Assembly: GCA_934307695.1 (NCBI GenBank)
Contig: CAKRCS010000012.1
Coordinates: forward strand, 4,029 to 68,028
Origin: an uncultured Agathobacter sp.
GTDB taxonomy: Bacteria > Bacillota > Clostridia > Lachnospirales > Lachnospiraceae
Reading direction: 5' to 3'
DNA length: 64,000 nucleotides
Shown: positions 44,497-53,368 of the stretch, piece by piece
Position numbering within the stretch: the stretch's first letter is position 1
Layout: each line of letters begins with the position of its first letter
The notes under the pieces: generated by a model
The model's database searches: none
What the model was told of the DNA's origin: nothing
What the model saw: only the letters and a program-made list of their open reading frames with translations
Made by a program: the position numbers and the translations under genes

Positions 44497-45402
44497 ATGA
44501 AGAAAAAGCAAAAAACCGTGAACAGTTCGGCAGTAAACTGCATACAGCGCAAGGCGATGAAAAAGTATGCCCCAATCTTTATTATCCCGACGTTTATTGC
44601 ATTTTGTATCGGATTTGTATATCCGTTCCTTTGGGGAATCAAGTTATCATTTTTCAAGTTTAAGACAATCCGTTTTCAGGAGTTCATCGGATTACAGAAC
44701 TACATAAACGCGCTGAAGGACGCATCGTATTTCCGCGCTTTCAAATTCACGGTGGCATACACGGTTGTCACGATGATTCTGATCAATGTGATCGCGTTTG
44801 CAATCGCACTCGCACTCACAAGAAAAATCAAAGGCTCTACCATCTTCCGGACGATTTTTTTTATGCCGAACCTGATTGGCGGAATCGTTCTGGGCTATAT
44901 TTGGAAAATAATCTTAAACGGAGTGATTCAGGCGTTTTGGAACTCATCCCTCGCGCTGAATGCAACGTTTGGGTTCTGGGGACTGGTCATTCTGATGTGC
45001 TGGCAGCAGATTGGATATATGATGATTATCTATATTGCCGGACTGCAGAATGTACCGACCGACTATATTGAAGCAGCGCAGATCGATGGCGCGACCAGCG
45101 GACAGATTCTGACACGCATCACGATTCCGTGCATCATGCCGACCATCACAATCTGTACGTTTTTAACCTTGACCAATTCCTTCAAGCTGTTCGATCAGAA
45201 CCTCGCACTTACCAACGGACTTCCGTATGAGGGAACGATCGGAACAACGCAGATGCTTGCACTTAACATTTACAGCTCCTTCTATGAGAACCTCACCTCA
45301 CTTGGTGTAGGCCAGGCGAAGGCAGTATTGTTCTTTATCATGGTAGGAATTATTTCCATGGTTCAGTTAGGACTTACAAGAAGCAGGGAGGGGCAGGAAT
45401 AA
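44497..45402 (+). CDS. Sugar ABC transporter permease (MalF-like)
   Basis: 301 aa with six membrane helices. The cytoplasmic EAA loop is DYIEAAQIDGATSGQILTRI, which contacts the ATPase. Starts MKKKQKTVNSS and a basic stretch. No ATPase gene is in the operon; a shared MsmX/UgpC-type ATPase encoded elsewhere is likely. Stop overlaps the next start (TAATG). Confidence 0.9.
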   Translation: MKKKQKTVNSSAVNCIQRKAMKKYAPIFIIPTFIAFCIGFVYPFLWGIKLSFFKFKTIRFQEFIGLQNYINALKDASYFRAFKFTVAYTVVTMILINVIAFAIALALTRKIKGSTIFRTIFFMPNLIGGIVLGYIWKIILNGVIQAFWNSSLALNATFGFWGLVILMCWQQIGYMMIIYIAGLQNVPTDYIEAAQIDGATSGQILTRITIPCIMPTITICTFLTLTNSFKLFDQNLALTNGLPYEGTIGTTQMLALNIYSSFYENLTSLGVGQAKAVLFFIMVGIISMVQLGLTRSREGQE

Positions 45403-46256
45403 TGATAAACGGAAGTAAAAAAATGCAAAAAATCAATCGGGCATTGACCATTGGATTTACCATACTTGCGGTAATCTGGATCATGCCGATCATTACGGTT
45501 GTAATCAACTCCTTCAAGACAAGTACTGCGATCGCACTGGATCCATTTTCACTGCCAAACGCAGAAACATTCATGAAATTTGGCAATTACATCAAGGGTA
45601 TGACCTTCGGAAATTATCCGTTTTACCGTTCTGTCTTTTACAGTCTTGTTATTACGGTAATGTCCGTTGCCCTGATCCTGTTATGCACATCCATGTCAGC
45701 ATGGTATGTCAGCAGAGTTGACAGCTGGTTCTGTAAGATAGTATACTATCTGTGCGTTTTTTCAATGGTTGTACCATTCCAGATGGTCATGTTTACCCTG
45801 TCAAAGACCGCAGATACGCTTCGGCTGAACAATCCGTACACGATCTGCATCGTATATCTTGGATTCGGAGCAGGACTTGCAATCTTCATGTTCACAGGAT
45901 TTGTAAAAGGCATACCGCTTGAGCTGGAGGAGGCTGCCCTGATCGATGGCTGCACACCATTGCAGATTTTCTTTAGGATCATACTTCCGATCATGAAGCC
46001 GACCTATATCTCTGTCGGAATACTTGAGGTCATGTGGGTGTGGAATGACTATCTTCTGCCGTATCTTGTACTGGATAAGACAGAGTATAAGACGATCCCG
46101 ATCCATATCCAGTATCTGCAGGGAAGCTATGGCAAGGTCGATTACGGCGCAACGATGGCACTGATCGTTTTGTGCCTGATCCCGATCGTGGTCGTGTATG
46201 CATTAGGTCAGAAGTATATTATCAAGGGTGTACTTTCAGGTGCTGTAAAGGGCTAA
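45402..46256 (+). CDS. Sugar ABC transporter permease (MalG-like)
   Basis: 284 aa with six membrane helices; EAA loop ELEEAALIDGCTPLQIFFRI, and the C-terminal YIIKGVLSGAVKG that ends most MalG-type permeases. Translationally coupled to the previous gene (one shared base) and 4 bp before the regulator. Confidence 0.92.
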   Translation: MINGSKKMQKINRALTIGFTILAVIWIMPIITVVINSFKTSTAIALDPFSLPNAETFMKFGNYIKGMTFGNYPFYRSVFYSLVITVMSVALILLCTSMSAWYVSRVDSWFCKIVYYLCVFSMVVPFQMVMFTLSKTADTLRLNNPYTICIVYLGFGAGLAIFMFTGFVKGIPLELEEAALIDGCTPLQIFFRIILPIMKPTYISVGILEVMWVWNDYLLPYLVLDKTEYKTIPIHIQYLQGSYGKVDYGATMALIVLCLIPIVVVYALGQKYIIKGVLSGAVKG

Positions 46257-46260
46257 ACAA

Positions 46261-47271
46261 ATGACAATAATCGACATTGCAAAAGAATCCGGATATTCCG
46301 TCAGCACGGTCTCGCGTGTATTGAACAACCGCAAAGATGTCAGTCCGGAAGCAAAACAAAGAATCCTCGCGATCGTGGAAGCGTATGGCTTTGTGCCGAA
46401 CAATAACGCGAAGCGGTTGAAGCAGACAACGACAAAAGCAATCCTTGTTGTGGTAAAAGGTACGCTGAATATGCTGTTTGCCAATATCATCGAGTCTATT
46501 CAGAAGATGGTCGAGGATTCCGAGTATACAGTCGGTGTTCACTATCTGGATGAGGATGCCAATGAGGTAGAGGAGGCAATCCGGCTCTGCCGCGAGCGCA
46601 AGCCACTCGGTATTTTATTCCTTGGAGGTAATCCAGATTATTTTAAAGCAGAGTTTGGAAATATAACAATCCCATGTGTTCTTGTCACAACGCAGGGGGA
46701 AAAGCTGTCCTTCGACAATCTTTCGTCAGTAGCAACGGATGATATTACGGCGGCGGAGCAGGCGGTGGATTATCTGGTCGACAACGGGCATAGGAATATA
46801 GCGGTTCTCGGCGGCGATCTGCAAAGCTCGGATGTCAGCAGACAGCGTTTCCAAGGCTATCACAACAGCTTTTTGAAGCACGGGCTTACGCCGGATACAA
46901 AGCGGTACTACGAAAAAGCCCGGTTCTCTTACGATAGCGCTTATCAGGCAATGACAAGACTGCTTGACAAGCAGATCCCGATCACGGCAGTATTTGCAAT
47001 GAGTGATGTGATGGCGGTCGGCGCGATCCGCGCAATCTGTGACCGCGGGCTGCGTGTACCGGACGACATTTCCATGATCGGATTTGACGGAACGATGCTT
47101 GCGGATTATTACAATCCGAAGATCGTGACGATACGGCAGCGGTATGAGGAGATCGCATCGCGCAGCGTGGAGATACTGCTCCGGATGATCGATTTGAACA
47201 CACCGGCGGCACATGAACTGATCCCGTTTGAGCTACAGAACACGGAGAGCGTCAGAAAAATTTCAGAATAG
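46261..47271 (+). CDS. LacI family transcriptional regulator
   Basis: 336 aa. N-terminal HTH TIIDIAKESGYSVSTVSRVLNN with the hinge KQRILAIVEAYGFVPNNNAKRL, followed by a periplasmic-binding-protein-like effector domain (GHRNIAVLGGD, FAMSDVMAVGAIRA, MIGFDGT). Last gene of the operon it most likely represses through the sites at 43051-43086. Effector presumably the imported sugar or its phosphate. Confidence 0.93.
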   Translation: MTIIDIAKESGYSVSTVSRVLNNRKDVSPEAKQRILAIVEAYGFVPNNNAKRLKQTTTKAILVVVKGTLNMLFANIIESIQKMVEDSEYTVGVHYLDEDANEVEEAIRLCRERKPLGILFLGGNPDYFKAEFGNITIPCVLVTTQGEKLSFDNLSSVATDDITAAEQAVDYLVDNGHRNIAVLGGDLQSSDVSRQRFQGYHNSFLKHGLTPDTKRYYEKARFSYDSAYQAMTRLLDKQIPITAVFAMSDVMAVGAIRAICDRGLRVPDDISMIGFDGTMLADYYNPKIVTIRQRYEEIASRSVEILLRMIDLNTPAAHELIPFELQNTESVRKISE

Positions 47272-47285
47272 AAAATCATTAAATC

Positions 47286-47316
47286 CGCAGCAGGCATTCG
47301 GTCTGCTGCGTTTTTT
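47286..47316 (+). terminator. Terminator of the sugar ABC operon
   Basis: CGCAGCAG / CTGCTGCG stem, 9-nt loop, T6. Confidence 0.9.
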
Positions 47317-47339
47317 CTTTGAAGAAACGCTCTTTGTTC

Positions 47340-47368
47340 TTGTAAGTTATGTCGGCTGCTTCTATAAT
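47340..47368 (+). promoter_or_regulatory. Sigma-A promoter for the acyltransferase gene
   Basis: TTGTAA (47340-47345), 17-nt spacer, TATAAT (47363-47368). Confidence 0.7.
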
Positions 47369-47433
47369 TTAATTGATAGAATGTATGAGGGGACAGATGA
47401 TGCTGCAACGATCTCATCTGCAAGGAAATTACA

Positions 47434-48741
47434 ATGAAGATAAAAATATGTGAGAAAACGTATGAAGAAGTGATGGCAATTCCTGCATTTCCGCACACGA
47501 AGCCGGTAAAGCAGGCACTGTTTTTCCGGTGGCTGATGAAAGCACTGTCAGCGGCGGAGTTAAAAAAGGTCAACTTTTCCTGCGAGAAAAGCAAAATGGA
47601 GAGCGTAAGAGCCGAAGAACCGTGTCTGTATCTGATGAACCATTCCAGCTTTATCGACCTTAAGATTGCGACAACACTGATCTATCCGAAGCCGTTCCAC
47701 ATCATCTGCACGTCGGATGGCTTTGTCGGCAAAAAATGGCTGATGACACATCTTGGATGCATTCCAACCCGCAAATTTACAATGGATGTTAATATGGTGC
47801 GCGATATGGTATTTACATTGCAGAAGCTGCGAAGCTCCATATTGATGTACCCGGAGGCAAGTTACAGCTTTGACGGAACAGCGACACCGCTGCCGGACAG
47901 CATTGGAAAATGTATCAAGATGATGCATGTGCCGGTGGTGATGATCAAGACCAAAGGCGCATTCCACAGAGATCCGTTGTACAACGGACTCCAGATCCGG
48001 GATGTCAACGTGTCCGCAAGAATGGAGTGCGTGCTGACAAAAGAGCAGATCGATTCCATGACGGCAGCGGAGATCAATGCCTGCATAAGAGAGCAATTTT
48101 CGTTTGACCAGTTCCGCTGGCAGCAGGATAACCAGATTACGGTCGCGGAGGATTTTCGCGCAGATAAGCTCAACCGCGTGCTTTACAAATGCCCAGCATG
48201 TAAGGCGGAAGGACACATGGAGGGAAAAGGCGTGCTGCTTACCTGCAAAAAGTGCGGCAAATATTATAAGCTGACGGAGCAGGGATATTTGAAGGCATTT
48301 GACGGTAACACAGAATTTGCACATATCCCGGAATGGTACAGATGGCAGCGGGCGAGCGTAAGAAAGGAACTGGAAGCTGGTACATATTTGATGGAGCTTC
48401 CGGTTGAGATCTACATGATGGTGGACTACAAAGCAATCTATCATGTCGGAACCGGCAATCTGACGCACACAAAGAATGGATTTGACCTGAAAGGCTGCGA
48501 CGGAAAGCTTAACTACCATCAGACACCGGAATCCTCGTATAGCCTGTACTCGGATTTTTACTGGTATGAGCTTGGCGATATGATCTGTATCGGAGACCAC
48601 AGAGCGTTGTACTATTGCTTCCCTAAGACGGAGGGCGACATCGTTGCGAAGGCACGGCTCGCAGCGGAAGAGCTTTACAAGCTGAAGAAAGAAGAGAAGG
48701 CTGCAAAAACGCATGCGGAAGTGGTGAAGGAGTACGCATAG
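47434..48741 (+). CDS. Lysophospholipid acyltransferase (PlsC-like) with zinc-ribbon insert
   Basis: 435 aa, much longer than PlsC (about 240). Acyltransferase motif I NHSSFIDLKIA (HxxxxD form), and YPEASYSFDG in the place of the EGTRS motif. From about residue 250 a four-cysteine zinc ribbon, CPACKAEGHMEG then LLTCKKCGK, is followed by a 150-aa domain I do not recognise (EWYRWQRASVRKELE...). Likely acylates a glycerophosphate or related lipid at the membrane; the C-terminal half is a clostridial addition of unknown role. Confidence 0.75.
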   Translation: MKIKICEKTYEEVMAIPAFPHTKPVKQALFFRWLMKALSAAELKKVNFSCEKSKMESVRAEEPCLYLMNHSSFIDLKIATTLIYPKPFHIICTSDGFVGKKWLMTHLGCIPTRKFTMDVNMVRDMVFTLQKLRSSILMYPEASYSFDGTATPLPDSIGKCIKMMHVPVVMIKTKGAFHRDPLYNGLQIRDVNVSARMECVLTKEQIDSMTAAEINACIREQFSFDQFRWQQDNQITVAEDFRADKLNRVLYKCPACKAEGHMEGKGVLLTCKKCGKYYKLTEQGYLKAFDGNTEFAHIPEWYRWQRASVRKELEAGTYLMELPVEIYMMVDYKAIYHVGTGNLTHTKNGFDLKGCDGKLNYHQTPESSYSLYSDFYWYELGDMICIGDHRALYYCFPKTEGDIVAKARLAAEELYKLKKEEKAAKTHAEVVKEYA

Positions 48742-48780
48742 GTAGGAATAAAAATCATAGCGGATGATACAGAATGATAA

Positions 48781-48819
48781 AACCCCCGTAACTGGTCAAA
48801 ACCGGTCGCGGGGGTTTTT
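48781..48819 (+). terminator. Terminator after the acyltransferase gene
   Basis: CCCCCG / CGGGGG with inner ACTGGT/ACCGGT stem, then T5. Confidence 0.85.
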
Positions 48820-48950
48820 ACATTATAGCGTCTGCCGAACTCTTTCAGAATCCAAGTCTTACCCACCTGACGTACGCCCTTTAAGATTAACGGCTTGCGG
48901 TAGGGAGAATTCTTCCAAGCCAGCAATTCTTTTAAGATAAATCGTTCCAT
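48820..48950 (-). pseudogene. N-terminal fragment of an AAA+ ATPase (DUF4143 type)
   Basis: ATG 48950 with GAGGAG upstream reads MERFILKELLAWKNSPYRKP, LILKGVRQVGKTWILKEFG: the start and Walker A (GVRQVGKT) of the AAA ATPases that carry a DUF4143 tail, normally about 400 aa or more. After about 43 residues the sequence runs into the terminator of the neighbouring gene and the rest is gone. The remaining gap to 49218 shows no other gene. Confidence 0.75.
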
Positions 48951-49218
48951 AAAATCACTCCTCACATTTTTATTGGAGTTTTGTGCTCAATAATCACACT
49001 TTTATGTGAGATAGTGTCTGGATAGAATAGCTGCCAGTTTGACAGCTGCATCATAAGGGATAGGATGCTTTCCGTTTTCATACACAGATAACGGAAACTA
49101 CCGACAAATCTCCCATTGCACCAACGCCCAACTCTCGATATAATGAGGTATCCGGTAACAAAGAGGAACACTAATAATATATCGCAAAAATAATAACCGG
49201 AGAAATGAGCAGGGCAAT

Positions 49219-50532
49219 ATGAAGAATAACGAACAGAGCAATAAACAGAATAGTAAACCAGCCAATAAGCGCAAGTGGCTTGGAATATGTGCAGCAGTCG
49301 TTGTGATGATAGGGATTGCAGCAGGGGCAGCCATTTATCTGTATCCGACGAACCCGGCGGGAAATGCCACAAAACAGCCGAACACCGAAAATCAGACATC
49401 AGAAGCCACGACACAACTATCGGAAGCAGCGAACCAAACATCAAACAACACAACCCGGCAGCCGGAAACTGCAGAACCGGAGCCGGGAACCCAGCTATCA
49501 GATGCAGAAGCCGAAACGCAGCAAGATCTCGTCACTCAACAACCGGAGACCGAGACGCAGGAGCCGGAGATCGTCGAGATCACGATCAGCGCGGTAGGCG
49601 ATCTGACCTTTGGAAGAAACCAGAAGGCTTCGTATTCCGGCTCGTTTGACGAATACTATGATGACTATGGCGTAGACTACTTCCTGCAGAACGTGGTGGA
49701 TGTGTTTGCCGCGGACGATTGCACGATCGGAAATCTGGAGGGCGTGTTGACGGAATCCACCGATATAAGAGTGAGCAAGGAGTGGAACCACAAGGGACGC
49801 CCGGAGTATGTGGATATTCTGACGCGGGGCTCCATCGAGGTAGTGAGTCTTGGCAACAACCACATCATGGACTACAACGAGGAGGGCGTAAAGGACACCA
49901 TCGATACGCTTGAAAATGCCGGGGTTACTTATGCGATCAGCGGCGTGTGGGGCGACAAGTATGGTATGTACGAGACGGAAAAAGGCATCAAGATCGGCTT
50001 CGTGTCTGTAAACGAGTATTACGAGGGCAATGCGGTATACACGTTCCTCGAAGATGGATTGAAACAGCTTCGGGAGCAGGGCGCAGACCTTGTGTTTGCG
50101 CTGGTACACTGGGGCGGCGACAAGACACACATCATCGAGGATGACCAATACACGATGGGAAGATGGTGCGTTGACCAAGGGTATGATCTGGTGCTCGGCT
50201 GTCATCCACACGTTCTTCAGGGAATCGAGTGCTACAACGGCAAGTATATTGTATACAGCATGGGTAACTTCTGCTACGGCGGCAGCAAAAACCCAAAGGA
50301 AAAGGATTCCATGATCTTCCAGCAGACCTTCACGTTCGTGGATGGCGTATTGCAGGAAAACACGACCGATATCCGGGCAATCCCGTGCCGCCTATCCGGG
50401 AAAAATTCAAAGAATGATTACAGTCCGGTGATCCTTGAGGGGGACGAGGCGGCGGAGACGATCCAAAATCTTAATTCCTATTCGGAGGAGTTTGGGATCG
50501 CGTTTGATAACGAGGGGTATTTAAAACAATGA
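49219..50532 (+). CDS. CapA family protein, membrane-anchored
   Basis: 437 aa. N-terminal anchor helix (residues 21-42), a Thr/Gln/Glu-rich linker of about 75 residues with an uneven TEATTQ/ETQ pattern, then a CapA/PgsA metallophosphoesterase-like domain: ISAVGDLTFGR, IGNLEGVL, VSLGNNHIMDY, LVHWGG and GCHPHVLQG. In Bacillus the homologue acts in poly-gamma-glutamate export; in gut Clostridia the role is unknown and no capBC genes are nearby. Extracellular location is predicted. Confidence 0.87.
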   Translation: MKNNEQSNKQNSKPANKRKWLGICAAVVVMIGIAAGAAIYLYPTNPAGNATKQPNTENQTSEATTQLSEAANQTSNNTTRQPETAEPEPGTQLSDAEAETQQDLVTQQPETETQEPEIVEITISAVGDLTFGRNQKASYSGSFDEYYDDYGVDYFLQNVVDVFAADDCTIGNLEGVLTESTDIRVSKEWNHKGRPEYVDILTRGSIEVVSLGNNHIMDYNEEGVKDTIDTLENAGVTYAISGVWGDKYGMYETEKGIKIGFVSVNEYYEGNAVYTFLEDGLKQLREQGADLVFALVHWGGDKTHIIEDDQYTMGRWCVDQGYDLVLGCHPHVLQGIECYNGKYIVYSMGNFCYGGSKNPKEKDSMIFQQTFTFVDGVLQENTTDIRAIPCRLSGKNSKNDYSPVILEGDEAAETIQNLNSYSEEFGIAFDNEGYLKQ

Positions 50533-50641
50533 TGGAACGTAAATCAGAATGCTCCGTCAAGCAGAACGAAGAGGAATAACAAAACGGACGTTTCTCAGCA
50601 GGAACATCGGAACGCTTTTCGAGAAACAGACCAAGATATGG

Positions 50642-50669
50642 TTGAAAAATCGGCGGATTTTCCTATAAT
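50642..50669 (+). promoter_or_regulatory. Sigma-A promoter for the DHH gene
   Basis: TTGAAA (50642-50647), 16-nt spacer, TATAAT (50664-50669). Confidence 0.65.
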
Positions 50670-50720
50670 GGATATATAGACCATTTTAAAAATGGATCGG
50701 GAAGTACGGAGGAGAAAGAC

Positions 50721-51641
50721 ATGAGATTGATTACTCGCTCGGATTTTGACGGGCTTGCATGTGGGGCGCTTTTATTGGAAGCAGGGATTGTTGACAGCTG
50801 GAAGTTTGCACATCCGAAGGATCTGCAGGACGGACTGGTAGAGGTAAATGAGAATGACTGTCTGGCAAATGTTCCCTATGTGGAGGGCTGCGGGCTCTGG
50901 TTCGACCATCATTCCAGTGAACATGAGCGTCTGGCACTTGCGGGAAAATACAAAGGAGAAAGCCGCGTAACGCCATCCTGTGCGAGAATCATTTATGAAT
51001 ATTACGGTGGAAAAGAGCGTTTCCCACAGTTTGATGATCTGATGGAGGCAGTTGACAAGGTAGATTCCGGCAACCTTACGATCGATGAGGTGCTTCATCC
51101 GACCGGATGGATCTTAGTCGGATATCTGATGGACCCAAGAACCGGACTTGGACGCTGGCGCAATTTTACCATTTCCAATTATCAGCTTATGGAGAAGCTG
51201 CTTGTTGCGTGCCGTGAGATGACGACCGAAGAGATCCTTGCGATGCCGGATATTCAGGAACGTATCGAGGTTTACAACGAGCAGACAGAGAAGTTTAAGG
51301 AGATGGTGACCAAGTACACCAGAACAGAGGGCAACGTGATCATCACAGACCTTCGCGGTGTAGATCCGATCTATACCTGCAACCGTTTCATGATTTACAG
51401 CATGTATCCGGAGCAGAATATCTCTGCGTGGATCGTAAGCGGAAGAGGCGGCAAGGGCTGCTCGGCAGCAGTTGGATACAGCATTTTGAACCGTACCTCC
51501 GATGTCAATGTCGGAAGCCTTATGCTTAAGTACAACGGCGGCGGACACAAGGCAGTTGGTACATGCCAGTTCACAGATGAGAATATGGAAACAGAATTGC
51601 CGAAGATGCTGGCAGAACTGTGCACCATGAGCAACTCATAG
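50721..51641 (+). CDS. DHH family phosphoesterase
   Basis: 306 aa. Metal-dependent phosphoesterase. Seen: RSDFDGLACGALLL (motif I), WFDHHSSE (DHH motif) and C-terminal LKYNGGGHKAVGTCQF (GGGH of DHHA1). Closest to the exopolyphosphatase-like proteins of Firmicutes; substrate not decidable between polyphosphate and short nucleotides. The second DHH protein of the window, but unfused. 39 bp before trpS and possibly co-transcribed. Confidence 0.85.
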   Translation: MRLITRSDFDGLACGALLLEAGIVDSWKFAHPKDLQDGLVEVNENDCLANVPYVEGCGLWFDHHSSEHERLALAGKYKGESRVTPSCARIIYEYYGGKERFPQFDDLMEAVDKVDSGNLTIDEVLHPTGWILVGYLMDPRTGLGRWRNFTISNYQLMEKLLVACREMTTEEILAMPDIQERIEVYNEQTEKFKEMVTKYTRTEGNVIITDLRGVDPIYTCNRFMIYSMYPEQNISAWIVSGRGGKGCSAAVGYSILNRTSDVNVGSLMLKYNGGGHKAVGTCQFTDENMETELPKMLAELCTMSNS

Positions 51642-51680
51642 TTTTTATGTATAGACAGGCTTTAGGGAGGCAATAATAAA

Positions 51681-52766
51681 ATGGAAAAGATTATTTTGAC
51701 AGGCGACAGACCAACCGGCAGACTGCATGTAGGGCATTATGTCGGCTCGCTCAGACGCCGTGTTGAACTGCAGAACTCAGGCGAGTTCGACAAGATATAT
51801 ATTATGATCGCGGATGCGCAGGCGCTCACGGACAATTTTGACAATCCGGAAAAGGTGCGCCAGAACATCATCGAGGTGGCACTGGATTATTTATCCGTAG
51901 GACTTGATCCGGCAAAGTCCAACCTGTTTATCCAGTCTCAGGTTTCCGAGCTTACAGAGCTTACATTTTTCTATTCCAATCTCGTTACGGTATCCCGCTT
52001 GCAGCGTAACCCTACCGTAAAATCAGAGATCCAGATGCGTAACTTTGAGACAAGCATTCCGGTTGGATTTTTCACATACCCGATCAGCCAGGCAGCCGAC
52101 ATCACCGCGTTTAAGGCAACGACCGTTCCGGTAGGTGAGGATCAGCTTCCGATGATTGAGCAGACCAGAGAGATCGTGCGCAAGTTCAACTCCATCTATG
52201 ATGAAGTGCTTGTGGAGCCGGAGGTGCTTCTTCCGGAGAATGAGGCGTGCATGCGTCTGCCGGGTACGGATGGCAAGGCAAAAATGAGCAAGTCCCTTGG
52301 CAACTGCATTTATCTTGCAGATACCGAGGAGGATGTAAAGAAAAAGATCATGAACATGTACACCGATCCGACACACATTCAGGTATCTGATCCGGGACAC
52401 ATTGAGGGCAACTGCGTATTCACTTATCTGGATGCGTTCAGCAAGCCGGAACACTTCGCAGAGTATCTTCCGGAGTACCAGAACCTCGATGAACTCAAGG
52501 AGCATTACAAGCGCGGCGGACTCGGAGATGTTAAGATCAAGAAGTTCTTAAACAACGTGATCCAGGAGGAGCTTGCACCGATCCGCGCAAGAAGGGCAGA
52601 GTTTGAGAAGGATATTCCTGCTGTATATGAGATCTTAAAAAAGGGCAGCGAGGTTGCAAGAGAGACTGCCGCACAGACCTTGGCAGAGGTTAAGCGTGCA
52701 ATGCAGATCAATTACTTCGAGGATACCGAGCTGATCCGTGCACAGAAAGAGAAGTATATTAAGTAG
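51681..52766 (+). CDS. trpS: Tryptophanyl-tRNA synthetase
   Basis: 361 aa class I synthetase. HIGH-type motif HVGH ([13 protein letters not shown]), KMSKS in [11 protein letters not shown], and PISQAADI with the tryptophan pocket. Slightly longer than B. subtilis TrpS (330 aa) and with the pattern of the clostridial branch. The 39-bp upstream gap has no room for a T-box; GGGAGG precedes the ATG. Codon bias is strong. Confidence 0.95.
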   Translation: MEKIILTGDRPTGRLHVGHYVGSLRRRVELQNSGEFDKIYIMIADAQALTDNFDNPEKVRQNIIEVALDYLSVGLDPAKSNLFIQSQVSELTELTFFYSNLVTVSRLQRNPTVKSEIQMRNFETSIPVGFFTYPISQAADITAFKATTVPVGEDQLPMIEQTREIVRKFNSIYDEVLVEPEVLLPENEACMRLPGTDGKAKMSKSLGNCIYLADTEEDVKKKIMNMYTDPTHIQVSDPGHIEGNCVFTYLDAFSKPEHFAEYLPEYQNLDELKEHYKRGGLGDVKIKKFLNNVIQEELAPIRARRAEFEKDIPAVYEILKKGSEVARETAAQTLAEVKRAMQINYFEDTELIRAQKEKYIK

Positions 52767-52779
52767 ATTCGGAGAAAGC

Positions 52780-53244
52780 ATGAAAAAGATTTGGACAATG
52801 GTGCTGGCAGTTGTGCTGGCGGTTGGCGTTTTTGGCGCCTGCGGTTCGGATGAGCCGGGGAACGAGCCGGATGTGAAGGCAGTTGCACAGGCATTGCAGA
52901 ATGGCATTCAATTTGAAGAGGCGTTGAGCGAATTGCCGCAGGACGAGATCGGGTATTACATCACGCTTGCGGATGGCGTGAGCGGTGTGATGTATATCAG
53001 CTCTGGAAGCACCTCGGAGGAGATTGCCGTATTTCTAGCACCGGACAAGGACACGGCAGCGAAGATGCTTGCGAATATCAAAGAATATCTGCAAGCCCAG
53101 CGAAGCTCTTTTGCAGACTATCTGCCGGAGGAGGCAAAGCGTATCGATGATGCCCTTGTGGTACAGAAGGGGCGTTACGCAGTTCTTTGCGTATCCGCAC
53201 AGACCGATACGGCAAAGCAGATCGTAGAAGATCAATTTAAATAG
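52780..53244 (+). CDS. DUF4358 lipoprotein
   Basis: 154 aa. Signal peptide with lipobox (VGVFGACG), then VAQALQNGIQFEEALSELPQ and a compact alpha/beta domain (GVMYISSGSTSEEIAVFLA) typical of DUF4358 lipoproteins, which in Lachnospiraceae often precede MBOAT/DHHW genes, as here. Function unknown. Start ATG 52780 with CGGAG. Confidence 0.75.
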   Translation: MKKIWTMVLAVVLAVGVFGACGSDEPGNEPDVKAVAQALQNGIQFEEALSELPQDEIGYYITLADGVSGVMYISSGSTSEEIAVFLAPDKDTAAKMLANIKEYLQAQRSSFADYLPEEAKRIDDALVVQKGRYAVLCVSAQTDTAKQIVEDQFK

Positions 53245-53258
53245 CGAAACAGACAGAC

Positions 53259-53295
53259 AAAAGGTGTTCAACGCATATCACGGGACACCTTTTTT
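53259..53295 (+). terminator. Terminator after the DUF4358 gene
   Basis: AAAAGGTGT / ACACCTTTT stem with T-run; separates the lipoprotein from the MBOAT gene. Confidence 0.8.
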
Positions 53296-53368
53296 CTACT
53301 TTATGGGAAATTTTTGCGGAACATCTTTTAAGATGGCTCCATGTATGGAAAGGAAACGGAAAACACGT

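Noticed and set aside
47560-48714. 384-codon minus-strand frame within the acyltransferase gene
   Set aside because: Shadow of the plus-strand gene, whose acyltransferase and zinc-ribbon motifs are clear.
51642-51680. T-box for trpS
   Set aside because: The gap of 39 bp cannot hold one.
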